Shown in pieces: positions 43,251 to 51,828 of a stretch of DNA of 64,000 bases. This DNA is from Clostridia bacterium (GTDB lineage Bacteria > Bacillota_A > Clostridia > Christensenellales > Borkfalkiaceae), in NCBI GenBank assembly GCA_017462825.1, contig JAFTQI010000007.1, positions 55,342 to 119,341 on the forward strand. Reading direction: 5' to 3'. Position 1 is the stretch's first letter; each line of letters opens with the position of its first letter. The position numbers and the translations under genes were made by a program. The notes under the pieces are model-generated. The model had not been told where the DNA came from. It saw only the letters and a list, made by a program, of their open reading frames with translations, and did no database searches.

Positions 43251-43397
43251 GAAACGCAACGCCGTATTTCGTCGCAGATTCACGAAACAAAGCAAGCTGC
43301 AAGAAAGACAAGACGCGTTGAGCACGCCGACGGGAGTTTACTTTCCGTAAACGAGCAAGACGCGCGGAAACGCAACGCCGTATTTCGTCGCAGATTC
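43251..43397. repeat. Structured direct-repeat element, copy 3 (complete)
   Basis: Two exact 31-bp direct repeats (43251-43281 and 43367-43397, starting GAAACGCAACGCCGTATTTC) flank 85 bp with the apical hairpin GTTTAC-TTTCC-GTAAAC (43336-43352) and an outer helix GCGTT / GACGC. It starts 5 bp after the oppA stop and lies in the oppA-oppB gap. Confidence 0.75.
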
Positions 43398-43402
43398 TTT
43401 GT

Positions 43403-45550
43403 TTACTCGTAAAAATCGGCTTCGTCGCGCAAATAATTCATACTGTAATGATCGTATTTTTCAGGGTCGAGCGTCCAAGAAAAAGATTGATCGTATGCCG
43501 CGCCCGTAAAGCCGGTCGCAAAATTCACCGCGCCGTACCGAGCGCGCGTAAAACCGTAAGCGGGCATTTGCGCGTATTCGCCGTAAAGCGCCGTATTCAT
43601 ATTCCCCGAAGAATAGGTGATATAAGCGCCGATTTTCTCCCCTGCGTTGGGATTATTTTGCCAAGCGGTGATGAGCTGGTCGGTAACGGGGTTGGGCTGC
43701 GTACCCATCCAGTTGATGACGAGCGGCATGTAGTACTCGCCGTTTACTTTCACCGTTTTGTACTTATTATCTATCGCGGCAAACGTTAGATTATTATACG
43801 TCTTTTCATAACCCGACAATTTTTTATAGCGCACGCCGACCCCTTCCTCATATGGCTCGCCTTTCGCATTGTATACCCAACCGCCCTTTTCAAGCTCCGC
43901 TTTCGCTTCTTCCACGCTATACGGATAGGCATTGAGTTTCAGTCGCTCCTTTACGGCAAGGTAGGCGTCCGACCCCACGTGATAGGGCGCATGCACGACC
44001 GTCCCGTAGCCGCCCGTAAACACTTGCGCAAACTCGTCTCTATCGATTGTGTGCATCACCGCGCGACGGACTTCCGCAAACTGCGTCGGTCCGAAGTCAC
44101 AACGAAAAGCAAGCTTGCCGTATCCTGCGCGATCGTAGTGTGTTTCCTTGAAGCGGACGTTATCCACGAGCGCGAGCGCCGCGCGCGTTTCTTCCCCGCC
44201 CGTCACCGAAGCAAGTACGTCCACTCTGCCTTGCCGCAACTGATCAAGTTGGGTTTCCGCCACGATTTTCACGTACGAAATCCGTTCAATCGACGGTATT
44301 CCGCGATGATCGCCAAGATAGTTTGGATTGCGCTTTAAAGTAGCCGTTCTTGCGCTCGCGTCATAGTTTTCTAAAACGTACGGACCCGCGTAAGGAAAAT
44401 CGTCCTTATCTAAATTCCGTAAATTGTCCTTAATCACGTCCGCCATCACGTAGGAAGAAACGCCGTTTTTTGTCGTCTTTTCATAGTAGGCTTTTTCCAA
44501 GTACGCGCCTTGTCCGTCGTCTTTCACCTCATACCTGCCCCCATACAACGACGTTGGAACAGGGGAAAACTCCCCATAACGGATTGCGTAATAATAGTTT
44601 GCGTACTCCTTTTTTACGGTCACGGAAAAGGTGTAGTTGTCAAGCATTCGCACCCCTGAAAAGGGCACAGTTTCCCCCTCGCCCGTATTTGCATTGAAAG
44701 CTTCATATCCAACAAGCGCAAGCCCTGCGGCGTCGCTGCCGCCCGCCTCCTTCATTACCTTACTGCTCCCTGCAAGCAAGGGCATGAGATAGTTTTGCGC
44801 GGTAATTTTCGAGCCGTCCGAAAAAACGAGGTTATCGGCGATGGTGAGGGTAAACGTTTTCGTTCCGTCCTCGTTGATTTTCTCGCCGTGTGCGGCTAAA
44901 ATTTTGCTATCCGCCCATTGATACGTGCCACCCATGTCCGTGATGACGGTGGAATAGCCGCTCGTTAAGTTTTGAATCGCAAGGTCCGCCGCCCCCGGCG
45001 CGGACTTCCCAAACGACGCGTTCCTAAACGCACCCGAAAGCTCGGTGTTACTGCCCAAAATCACCGAGTTTTCCCCCTTGATAATTTTCGCACCGACAAT
45101 CGCGTCCGTCACACTCCAATACGGACTCGTTTTCAGTTCGTCTATCTTCGCGTTGTATACGTCGTAATACTGGTTGGAATAGAGCGGCGCTTCGGGCACG
45201 AGCATGTTCCAACGCTGCATAAACAGCCGCCACCATTCGTTGTAGGCGTCCGTAGCAGTCGGAAAATTCGCCGTCGGCTGCGCATTATACACCATCGCCA
45301 TCGATAAAAAATCCATGCCAAGCTCATATTCCTTTCCGTCCACTACGGCGTACGCCCTGCCGTCCAAGCCCTCTCTAACCGTATCAAGCGTCACTTTTTG
45401 CCCGATTTCTTCGTAGACCGAGCGGTAGCTTTCGCGATAGACTACGTCCTCGAAAACTTGGTCGTTCCTTGATTTTTTACAAGCGGAAAAACTTAAAATC
45501 GGCGTAACCGCACACCCTATCCAAGAGAAAAAACGCATTTTCTTATTCAT
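43403..45550 (-). CDS. oppA: Oligopeptide-binding lipoprotein OppA-like
   Basis: 715 residues, long for the family (about 550-600). Lipobox LSFSAC near residue 24. The SBP_bac_5 fold is seen in TFTLTIADNLVFSDGSKITA, YAGPYVLENYD, LKRNPNYLGDHRG and AVMHTIDRDEFAQVF. The first 160 residues after the lipid anchor are extra and could contact the propeller of OppC. First gene of the operon. No clear ribosome site is seen before the ATG, which is odd. Confidence 0.88.
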   Translation of the reverse strand: MNKKMRFFSWIGCAVTPILSFSACKKSRNDQVFEDVVYRESYRSVYEEIGQKVTLDTVREGLDGRAYAVVDGKEYELGMDFLSMAMVYNAQPTANFPTATDAYNEWWRLFMQRWNMLVPEAPLYSNQYYDVYNAKIDELKTSPYWSVTDAIVGAKIIKGENSVILGSNTELSGAFRNASFGKSAPGAADLAIQNLTSGYSTVITDMGGTYQWADSKILAAHGEKINEDGTKTFTLTIADNLVFSDGSKITAQNYLMPLLAGSSKVMKEAGGSDAAGLALVGYEAFNANTGEGETVPFSGVRMLDNYTFSVTVKKEYANYYYAIRYGEFSPVPTSLYGGRYEVKDDGQGAYLEKAYYEKTTKNGVSSYVMADVIKDNLRNLDKDDFPYAGPYVLENYDASARTATLKRNPNYLGDHRGIPSIERISYVKIVAETQLDQLRQGRVDVLASVTGGEETRAALALVDNVRFKETHYDRAGYGKLAFRCDFGPTQFAEVRRAVMHTIDRDEFAQVFTGGYGTVVHAPYHVGSDAYLAVKERLKLNAYPYSVEEAKAELEKGGWVYNAKGEPYEEGVGVRYKKLSGYEKTYNNLTFAAIDNKYKTVKVNGEYYMPLVINWMGTQPNPVTDQLITAWQNNPNAGEKIGAYITYSSGNMNTALYGEYAQMPAYGFTRARYGAVNFATGFTGAAYDQSFSWTLDPEKYDHYSMNYLRDEADFYE

Positions 45551-45614
45551 ACTTTTTATTTTGCGCCTTGACGGGATTTTTATCCCTATCCAAAGACAAA
45601 ACGCACAAAAACAC

Positions 45615-45643
45615 TTGACGAATACGGGCGTAAGTGTTATACT
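45615..45643 (+). promoter_or_regulatory. Sigma-A promoter of metY-metA
   Basis: TTGACG, 17-bp spacer, TATACT. Confidence 0.75.
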
Positions 45644-45666
45644 AATTCCGTATGAAATCTATAAAG

Positions 45667-45682
45667 TCGCGCGCACGCGCGA
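45667..45682 (+). promoter_or_regulatory. Leader hairpin just before the metY ribosome site
   Basis: TCGCGCG-CA-CGCGCGA, a 7-bp perfect GC-rich stem directly before AAAGGAG in the short metY leader. It could affect translation initiation. It is too short for any known SAM riboswitch. Confidence 0.4.
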
Positions 45683-45694
45683 AAGGAGAACGCT

Positions 45695-46984
45695 ATGGAA
45701 GATAAAAAAACTCGCATTGAAACGACTTGTGTACAGGGCGGTTACACCCCCGGAAACGGCGAACCCCGTCAAGTACCTATTGTACAAAGCACGACCTTTA
45801 AGTACGCTACAAGCGAGGATATGGGCAAGCTTTTCGATTTGGAAGCGAGCGGGTATTTCTATTCCCGTTTGCAAAACCCGACCTGCGACACGGTCGCGGC
45901 GAAAATTTGCGCGCTCGAAGGGGGTAGCGCGGCGATGCTCCTCTCGTCAGGACAAGCGGCGAATTTCTTCGCTGTTTTTAATATTGCGACTTGCGGCGAC
46001 CATATCATTTCTTCGTCCTCTATCTACGGCGGTACGTTCAACCTTTTCGCTGTAACGATGAAGAAAATGGGAATCGAATTCACCTTTCTTTCTCCCGACT
46101 GCACGGAAGAAGAACTTAACGCGGCGTTTAAGCCCAACACAAAAGCGGTGTTCGGCGAAACGATCGCAAACCCCGCTCTTACCGTACTCGATATTGAAAA
46201 GTTCGCAAAGGCGGCGCACGCGCACGGCGTACCCTTGATTATCGATAACACTTTCGCAACCCCCGTAAACTGCCGTCCTTTCGAGTTCGGCGCGGACATC
46301 GTCACCCATTCGACCACTAAGTATATGGACGGTCACGGCGTAGCGGTAGGCGGTTGTATCGTGGATTCGGGCAAGTTCGATTGGCTCGCGCACGCGGAGA
46401 AGTTCCCCGGACTTTGCACCCCTGACGATAGCTATCACGGCATTACGTATGCGGAAAAATTCGGGCTCGGCGGCGCGTATATTACGAAAGCGACGGCACA
46501 GCTTATGCGCGATTTCGGCTGCACGCAATCTCCTCAAAGCGCGTTCTATCTCAACCTCGGTTTGGAAAGCTTGCACGTGAGAATGGAACGCCATTGCCTG
46601 AATGGGCAAAAGGTTGCCGAATATTTAGAAAGTAACGACAAAATCAGTTGGGTGAACTACCCTGCTCTTAAATCGAACAAGTACTATGATTTAGCGCAAA
46701 AATACATGCCGAAAGGCACGTGCGGCGTTGTTAGCTTCGGCGTAAAAGGCGGTAGAGCGGCGGCGGAGAAATTCATGAAAGCGCTCAAAATCATTGCAAT
46801 CGAAACGCACGTTGCGGACGCGCGTAGCTGCTGTTTGCACCCTGCAAGCGCGACCCACCGTCAAATGAACGAAGAAGAACTCATCGCGGCGGGCGTACCT
46901 GGCGACCTCGTGCGCCTTTCCTGCGGCATCGAAAACTATCAGGATTTGATTGCCGATATCGAGCAAGCGCTCAACACGCTCTAA
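45695..46984 (+). CDS. metY: O-acetylhomoserine sulfhydrylase
   Basis: 429 residues. Cys/Met metabolism PLP enzyme: TTCVQGGYTPGNGEPRQVPI at the start, the cofactor Lys in THSTTKYMDGHG, SGQAA and the C-terminal RLSCGIENYQD. Length and the region TFATPVNCRPFEFGADIV favour the acetylhomoserine type over cystathionine gamma-synthase (about 380). It makes homocysteine directly from O-acetylhomoserine and sulfide. The ribosome site is AAAGGAG. It precedes metA by 55 bp, which supplies its substrate. Confidence 0.92.
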   Translation: MEDKKTRIETTCVQGGYTPGNGEPRQVPIVQSTTFKYATSEDMGKLFDLEASGYFYSRLQNPTCDTVAAKICALEGGSAAMLLSSGQAANFFAVFNIATCGDHIISSSSIYGGTFNLFAVTMKKMGIEFTFLSPDCTEEELNAAFKPNTKAVFGETIANPALTVLDIEKFAKAAHAHGVPLIIDNTFATPVNCRPFEFGADIVTHSTTKYMDGHGVAVGGCIVDSGKFDWLAHAEKFPGLCTPDDSYHGITYAEKFGLGGAYITKATAQLMRDFGCTQSPQSAFYLNLGLESLHVRMERHCLNGQKVAEYLESNDKISWVNYPALKSNKYYDLAQKYMPKGTCGVVSFGVKGGRAAAEKFMKALKIIAIETHVADARSCCLHPASATHRQMNEEELIAAGVPGDLVRLSCGIENYQDLIADIEQALNTL

Positions 46985-47039
46985 AAAAGCGTTTTCAAAA
47001 CAAAAAACGCTCGCAGTTTGCGAGCGCAAAAGGTGAACT

Positions 47040-47966
47040 ATGCCTATTAAAATTCCCGACAATTTACCTGCGGTCAAAACGTTAGAAAGCGAAAATATTT
47101 TCGTGATGACGGAAAACCGCGCTATCACGCAGGACATTCGTCCCTTGCGTATTTTGGTGCTGAATTTGATGCCAAAAAAGATCGAGACGGAAACGCAGTT
47201 TGCGCGACTTCTCGGCAACACCCCTTTGCAAGTGGAAATGGAACTTATTCACACCAAATCCCATCAATCGAAGAACGTAGCGGAAGAGCATTTGCTTGCT
47301 TTTTATAAGACTTTCGACGACATCAAAGACCAAAAGTTCGACGGTATGATTATCACGGGTGCGCCCGTAGAACATATGCCTTTTGAAGAAGTGGAATACT
47401 GGCAAGAACTTTGTGAAATTATGGAATGGAGCAAAACCCACGTGCATAGCACTTTCCACGTTTGTTGGGGGGCACAGGCTGGGCTTTACTACCACTACGG
47501 CATTCAAAAGCAGGAAGTCGCGTCGAAGATGTTCGGCGTGTTCCCTCATCGCGTAGAATACAAGCAGTCCATTCTTTTCCGCGGATTTGACGATATGTTT
47601 ATGGTGCCGCAATCCCGTCACACGACCGTGTTGCGCTCGGACATTGAAAAGGTAAAGGATTTAAAAATCCTCGCGTCGTCGGATAAGACGGGCGTTTACG
47701 CGGTTTCGACGAAAAACGGGAAACAAATCTTTGTCACGGGGCACTCGGAATACGATGCAGACACGTTGAAAAACGAATACCTTCGCGACCTTTGGCAAGG
47801 CAAGCCGATCACCATTCCCGAAAACTATTTTCCCGAAAACGATCCGACAATGCCGCCCATTGTTTCTTGGCGTGGGCACGCGCATTTGCTCTTTTCCAAC
47901 TGGCTCAATTATTTCGTATACCAAAGCACGCCCTACGACATTAAAAAGGTCGAGGAACGCAAATAA
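47040..47966 (+). CDS. metA: Homoserine O-acetyltransferase
   Basis: 308 residues. HTS family: [19 protein letters not shown], active-site Cys in HVCWGAQAG, His-Glu in GHSEYD. The sequence [17 protein letters not shown] has Glu where E. coli has Gly; in B. cereus MetA this Glu is tied to acetyl-CoA rather than succinyl-CoA use, which fits the partner metY. Hairpins lie in the 55-bp gap upstream, before a plain AGGTGA site. Confidence 0.93.
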   Translation: MPIKIPDNLPAVKTLESENIFVMTENRAITQDIRPLRILVLNLMPKKIETETQFARLLGNTPLQVEMELIHTKSHQSKNVAEEHLLAFYKTFDDIKDQKFDGMIITGAPVEHMPFEEVEYWQELCEIMEWSKTHVHSTFHVCWGAQAGLYYHYGIQKQEVASKMFGVFPHRVEYKQSILFRGFDDMFMVPQSRHTTVLRSDIEKVKDLKILASSDKTGVYAVSTKNGKQIFVTGHSEYDADTLKNEYLRDLWQGKPITIPENYFPENDPTMPPIVSWRGHAHLLFSNWLNYFVYQSTPYDIKKVEERK

Positions 47967-47984
47967 ACGCGTACACGGTAGCCT
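47966..47984. repeat. Dispersed palindrome, degenerate copy after metA
   Basis: AACGCGTACACGGTAGCC begins at the last base of the metA stop codon. The right half-site has one change (GTAGCC for GTACGC). Confidence 0.45.
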
Positions 47985-48004
47985 AATTTTGAAAAATTTT
48001 ATAC

Positions 48005-48038
48005 AAAACCGCCGTTGCGAAACGCAACGGCGGTTTTT
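48005..48038 (+). terminator. Terminator of metY-metA
   Basis: 14-bp stem AAACCGCCGTTGCG / CGCAACGGCGGTTT, AAA loop, T run. It also serves the convergent transporter gene on the other strand. Confidence 0.92.
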
Positions 48039-48054
48039 CTATTCTATCCGATTT

Positions 48055-49443
48055 TTACATCACGTTAAAGGCTTGCAAAATGCCCACTACAAACAAGATG
48101 AAAATGATTACGGGAAGCACGAAGGTCATGTACCAACGCATCCATTTCTTCACTTTCATGCCCTTGCCTGCGTTTGCTTCTTCTTCGAAATTTTTCCAGC
48201 CCCAACCCCATTTTGTGGTACAAAACAGCACGAATACAAGCGAGCCGATCGGCAATAAAATATTCGAAACGAGAAAATCTTCCCAGTCCATAATATTCAT
48301 GCCCGCGGGCGCGAAATCCGACCAAATATTGAAGCCGAAAATGCAGGGCAACGCCAAAATGCACATCAAAACGCCGTTAATAACGCAGGATTTGACTCGG
48401 CTACAGCCAAATTTTTCACAGCAGCAAGCCACGATCAATTCAAATACGCCGATAACCGTCGAGAATGCCGCAAACACCATAAACACAAAGAAAAGCGAGC
48501 CCCAAAGCTGCCCCATCGGCATATTGTTAAAAATGTTTGGCAAGGTCACGAAAATCAAGCTCGGGCCACTCGTGGTTTCGCCGCCGTTGAAAGCAAAGCA
48601 CGCAGGGAATACGATCAGACCGGACGTAAACGCCACAAACGTATCAAGCAGCGCCACACTGACCGATTCGCCCATAAGCGAGCGTTCTTTCCCGATATAG
48701 CTACCGAAAATCGCCATTGCGCCGATACCAAGACTCAACGTGAAGAACGCTTGTTTCATCGCCGCAACGATTACTTCGCCAATCCCTGCTTCTTTCATTC
48801 GCCCAAGGTCGGGCTTCAAATAGAATTTCAAGCCTTCCGACGCGCCGTCCATGCAACAACAATATACCGCGATTGCAATCATCAAGACAAGGAGCGCAAT
48901 CATCATAAATTTCGTGACGCGTTCCAAGCCCTTTTTCACGCCAAACCCGCAGACCAAGAAGCCTGCTAATACCACGATAAAGGTGGAAACAAGCATTGCA
49001 AGCGGACTATCGAGTACGTCATTCGTGAAATGCGCGCCCACTTCCGCGGCGTTCATATCCGAAAGCGTGCCGAACGCGGTGTCCTTGAAATATAAGAGCA
49101 TCCAACCGGATACAACGACATAAAACATCATGAGCAGGTAGTTACCAATCAGCGCCGCCCAGCCGTGGATATGCCATTTATGACCGGGCTTTTCTAACTC
49201 TTGATACAAAAGCACGGGGCTTTTTCCACTCGCGCGCCCTAACGAAAATTCCATCGTCATAACGGGTACGCCCATAATAATAAGGAAAAATAAATAAATC
49301 AATACGAAAATACCGCCGCCGTACTGACCGACGATATACGGGAATTTCCAAACGTTGCCAATCCCGATTGCGCAACCTGCGCTGAGGAGTATGAACCCAA
49401 GTCGGCTGCCAAGCTTTTCTCTTTTTTGCGTTTGTTCTGCCAT
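48055..49443 (-). CDS. Sodium-dependent transporter, SNF/NSS family
   Basis: 462 residues, about 11-12 TM helices. The family motif GCAIGIGNVWKFPYI in TM1 forms the Na+/substrate site, and TM6 has FFTLSLGIGAMAIFGSY. NSS members of Clostridia import amino acids such as Tyr, Trp or Ala. It follows the TcdA gene by 9 bp, so the two are probably cotranscribed. The substrate is not readable. Confidence 0.9.
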   Translation of the reverse strand: MAEQTQKREKLGSRLGFILLSAGCAIGIGNVWKFPYIVGQYGGGIFVLIYLFFLIIMGVPVMTMEFSLGRASGKSPVLLYQELEKPGHKWHIHGWAALIGNYLLMMFYVVVSGWMLLYFKDTAFGTLSDMNAAEVGAHFTNDVLDSPLAMLVSTFIVVLAGFLVCGFGVKKGLERVTKFMMIALLVLMIAIAVYCCCMDGASEGLKFYLKPDLGRMKEAGIGEVIVAAMKQAFFTLSLGIGAMAIFGSYIGKERSLMGESVSVALLDTFVAFTSGLIVFPACFAFNGGETTSGPSLIFVTLPNIFNNMPMGQLWGSLFFVFMVFAAFSTVIGVFELIVACCCEKFGCSRVKSCVINGVLMCILALPCIFGFNIWSDFAPAGMNIMDWEDFLVSNILLPIGSLVFVLFCTTKWGWGWKNFEEEANAGKGMKVKKWMRWYMTFVLPVIIFILFVVGILQAFNVM

Positions 49444-49452
49444 TTTCTTATC

Positions 49453-50148
49453 CTATTTTATCAAATCTTTAATCACTTCGCCCGCCAAAATCAAACCTAC
49501 AACCGACGGCACGAACGCAATGCTTCCAGGGATAGGTTTTCCCGATTCTTCATCCACGCAACCCGAATCCTTTGGCGCTTCCCTAGAATAGACCACTTTT
49601 AAGCGTTCTATACCCCGTTTTTTCAGTTCTCGGCGCATAACCCGCGCCAACGGACAAACACTCGTTTTGGAGATATCCGTAACCTCAAAAGCAGTTGGAT
49701 CAAGTTTATTTCCCGCACCCATGGACGAGATGACGGGCGTATTTACGCGGCACGCCTGCTCGACGAGCGCGATTTTTCCGCTGACCGTATCAATCGCGTC
49801 CACGACGTAATCAAACTTCGAAAAATCAAACTCCGCCGCCGTTTCGGGCAGGTAAAAAACATCGTGCACCGTCACTTGGATCTCGGGGTTGATGTCCTTG
49901 ATTCGCTCCGCCATGACTTCCGTTTTCTTCCTGCCAACGGTGGAATGAAGTGCGATAATTTGACGGTTGATATTCGATACGCTCACCACATCCTTATCAA
50001 TCAAATCAAGCGCGCCAACCCCGCTTCGAGCGAGCGCTTCCGCAACGTAACCGCCCACGCCGCCGATCCCAAAAACCGCCACGCGGGATTTCTTCAATTT
50101 TTCTAAGCCTTCTTCTCCAAGAAGAAACGCCGTTCTTGAAAATTGCAT
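49453..50148 (-). CDS. TcdA-like tRNA threonylcarbamoyladenosine dehydratase (ThiF/HesA family)
   Basis: 231 residues. E1-like fold with ATP site GIGGVGGYVAEALARSGV, the Arg in NINRQ, and Cys in SVCPLARVMRREL, as in TcdA (CsdL). It lacks the C-terminal adenylation partner domains of ThiF/MoeB. TcdA cyclises t6A at position 37 of tRNAs. It lies between a metallo-hydrolase and a transporter gene. Confidence 0.88.
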   Translation of the reverse strand: MQFSRTAFLLGEEGLEKLKKSRVAVFGIGGVGGYVAEALARSGVGALDLIDKDVVSVSNINRQIIALHSTVGRKKTEVMAERIKDINPEIQVTVHDVFYLPETAAEFDFSKFDYVVDAIDTVSGKIALVEQACRVNTPVISSMGAGNKLDPTAFEVTDISKTSVCPLARVMRRELKKRGIERLKVVYSREAPKDSGCVDEESGKPIPGSIAFVPSVVGLILAGEVIKDLIK

Positions 50149-50163
50149 ATTTTTACTCCGTTA

Positions 50164-50187
50164 TTTCAACGCGTACACGGTACGCCC
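50164..50187. repeat. Dispersed palindrome, perfect copy
   Basis: TTTCAACGCGTACACGGTACGC contains GCGTAC-ACG-GTACGC, in the 48-bp gap before the TcdA gene. Confidence 0.6.
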
Positions 50188-50196
50188 ATTTTTCCT

Positions 50197-51411
50197 TTAT
50201 GCGGATTTCTTCCAAGCGTCGGGCATAACGCGGTTTTTAATAAACCACTCCGTATCCTTTAAAAGAATATTATTATTCGAGCAGTTTACCGACACTTCGC
50301 CGCCGTTGCTTGAAACAACAATATTTCCGTTCATCGATTGATAACCGTCTTCATTGTCCGCAACCATCGTCGTTACGTACACCTTTTGCGTATACGGCGC
50401 GATTCTATCCACGAACGCTTGCGCGGGGAACATATTCGCGGGCTCTTTCGTATATTCGTCGCTGCCCGCGCAGCAGCATACGCAAACAATTTCGGGCTGA
50501 ATCACGGAAAGGAGCGCGTCCGTACTTGACGTGGAACTGCCGTGGTGACCGCCTTTATAAAGCTTGCACTTGGGCAAATTGTTATTTTCTACAAGCGAGG
50601 CTTCTCCGTGCTCTTCCAAGTCGCCCGTAAAAAGATAGTTGTTCGCGCCTTGTTTTAAGAGCATACAAACGGAATACTCATTCTCTTTGCCCGCAGTTTC
50701 TTCATAATATTTTTGATACAGGAAATTCATCGTGATGCCGTCTGCAATCGTATACCTACGGCTCGCGCCGTTCACGTTATTCCAACATTCGAGCGCGGTG
50801 TATACCGTCGCGCCTTGCGATTTGGAATATTCTACAGCGTCTAAATACTCTGCGTAAAGGGTTTTATTTCCCTTATCCGTTAACAGCGATTGATTGGTCA
50901 AAGAGAACTGAATCAGTGTGCCGACCTTATATTCATACAAAACGCCTGTGCGCGCATTCCCGACTTTATTGCCGATAAAGGCGGCGATATGATCTTCGTG
51001 CGCATGCGTTGCGATAACGTATTCAAGCGTACCGTCGGTACAATACTGCTCCAAATACGCATTGATTGTGGGCGCGGAATTTTTTTTCGAGCCTGCGTCG
51101 ATTAAAATTTCCGTATCGCCGATATCAATAAGCGTACAATCGCCCGTATTGCCGTTGCCAAGCTCTAAAAAGTGAATGCTCAATTCGTCCGTGACAATCA
51201 CTTCGCCGCCTGCGGAATCGTTGGAGTTCTCGCTCGTTTCTTGCTCGCCAAGGAAAGGAACATTGATAATCCCTTTCTTATGTAAAAACAGTCCGACAAA
51301 AATCGCTGCGACGAGAAGTACGATGATAATAAAAGTTATCAAGGGGTATTTTTTCGCCGCTTTTTCGACTTGTTTTTTTACTTGTCTTTTCGTGTTTTTT
51401 CTTCTTGCCAT
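50197..51411 (-). CDS. Membrane-anchored ComEC-type metallo-beta-lactamase hydrolase
   Basis: 404 residues. A very basic N-terminal tail, one TM helix (ITFIIIVLLVAAIFVGLFL, about 25-43), then a metallo-beta-lactamase fold: HAHEDH, the TGDLEEHG acid, and GHHGSSTSS, as in the ComEC/Rec2 hydrolase domain. The C terminus (about 330-404) is beta-rich with several Cys (CVCCCAGS). It would act outside the cell and might degrade DNA or nucleotides. A full ComEC channel is absent. Confidence 0.82.
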   Translation of the reverse strand: MARRKNTKRQVKKQVEKAAKKYPLITFIIIVLLVAAIFVGLFLHKKGIINVPFLGEQETSENSNDSAGGEVIVTDELSIHFLELGNGNTGDCTLIDIGDTEILIDAGSKKNSAPTINAYLEQYCTDGTLEYVIATHAHEDHIAAFIGNKVGNARTGVLYEYKVGTLIQFSLTNQSLLTDKGNKTLYAEYLDAVEYSKSQGATVYTALECWNNVNGASRRYTIADGITMNFLYQKYYEETAGKENEYSVCMLLKQGANNYLFTGDLEEHGEASLVENNNLPKCKLYKGGHHGSSTSSTDALLSVIQPEIVCVCCCAGSDEYTKEPANMFPAQAFVDRIAPYTQKVYVTTMVADNEDGYQSMNGNIVVSSNGGEVSVNCSNNNILLKDTEWFIKNRVMPDAWKKSA

Positions 51412-51438
51412 ATTGAATTACAAACTCCGAAATCTTTG

Positions 51439-51474
51439 AAAAAACTGCCGTCGGCAAAGTCGACGGCAGTTTTG
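51439..51474 (-). terminator. Terminator of the pyruvate formate-lyase operon
   Basis: 13-bp stem AAAACTGCCGTCG / CGACGGCAGTTTT, 7-nt loop, T run on the minus strand. Confidence 0.9.
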
Positions 51475-51502
51475 TGTCATCTATTATTCCCAAACGCCAC
51501 GA

Positions 51503-51736
51503 TTACATGGATTCGTGAATGGTTCTGGAAATAACGTCATCCTGCTGTTCTTTCGTGAGCTTAATGAAGTTTACCGCATAGCCGGATACACGAATGGTAA
51601 GCTGAGGGTATTTTTCAGGATGCGCTTGCGCGTCCAAAAGCGTTTCACGATTGAATACGTTTACGTTGAGATGGAAACCACCGTCGCTAACGTAGGTATC
51701 CAACATTTGAACCAAGTTATCTACTCTATTCGACAT
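51503..51736 (-). CDS. Stand-alone glycyl-radical subunit of pyruvate formate-lyase
   Basis: 77 residues. It matches the C-terminal domain of Pfl[33 protein letters not shown] with the radical Gly52, and [12 protein letters not shown]. It has its own AAGGAGA ribosome site and ATG, and starts 92 bp after the stop of the PFL core. Unlike E. coli GrcA (YfiD), it is not a spare copy: the core gene in this operon lacks this domain. The two must assemble for activity, with PflA making the radical here. Confidence 0.93.
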   Translation of the reverse strand: MSNRVDNLVQMLDTYVSDGGFHLNVNVFNRETLLDAQAHPEKYPQLTIRVSGYAVNFIKLTKEQQDDVISRTIHESM

Positions 51737-51770
51737 AATATTATCTCCTTTCTATTATTTTATTTTCCGC

Positions 51771-51805
51771 GGCGAGCTTTTGCGAATGTTTCGTAAAAGC
51801 TCGCC
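51771..51805 (-). promoter_or_regulatory. Hairpin between PFL core and glycyl-radical subunit
   Basis: A long stem (GGCGAGCTTTT and its complement, extended by CGAA/TTCG, about 16 bp with a 3-nt loop) without a T run. It is probably an mRNA stability or processing element, not a terminator, setting the ratio of the two subunits. Confidence 0.55.
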
Positions 51806-51828
51806 ATGAATTTGTGTTATGAAAACGA

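Noticed and set aside
45561..46055. 164-codon plus-strand open frame before metY
   Set aside because: Overlaps the metY promoter, leader and first 360 bp in another frame; no ribosome site and a basic low-value translation.
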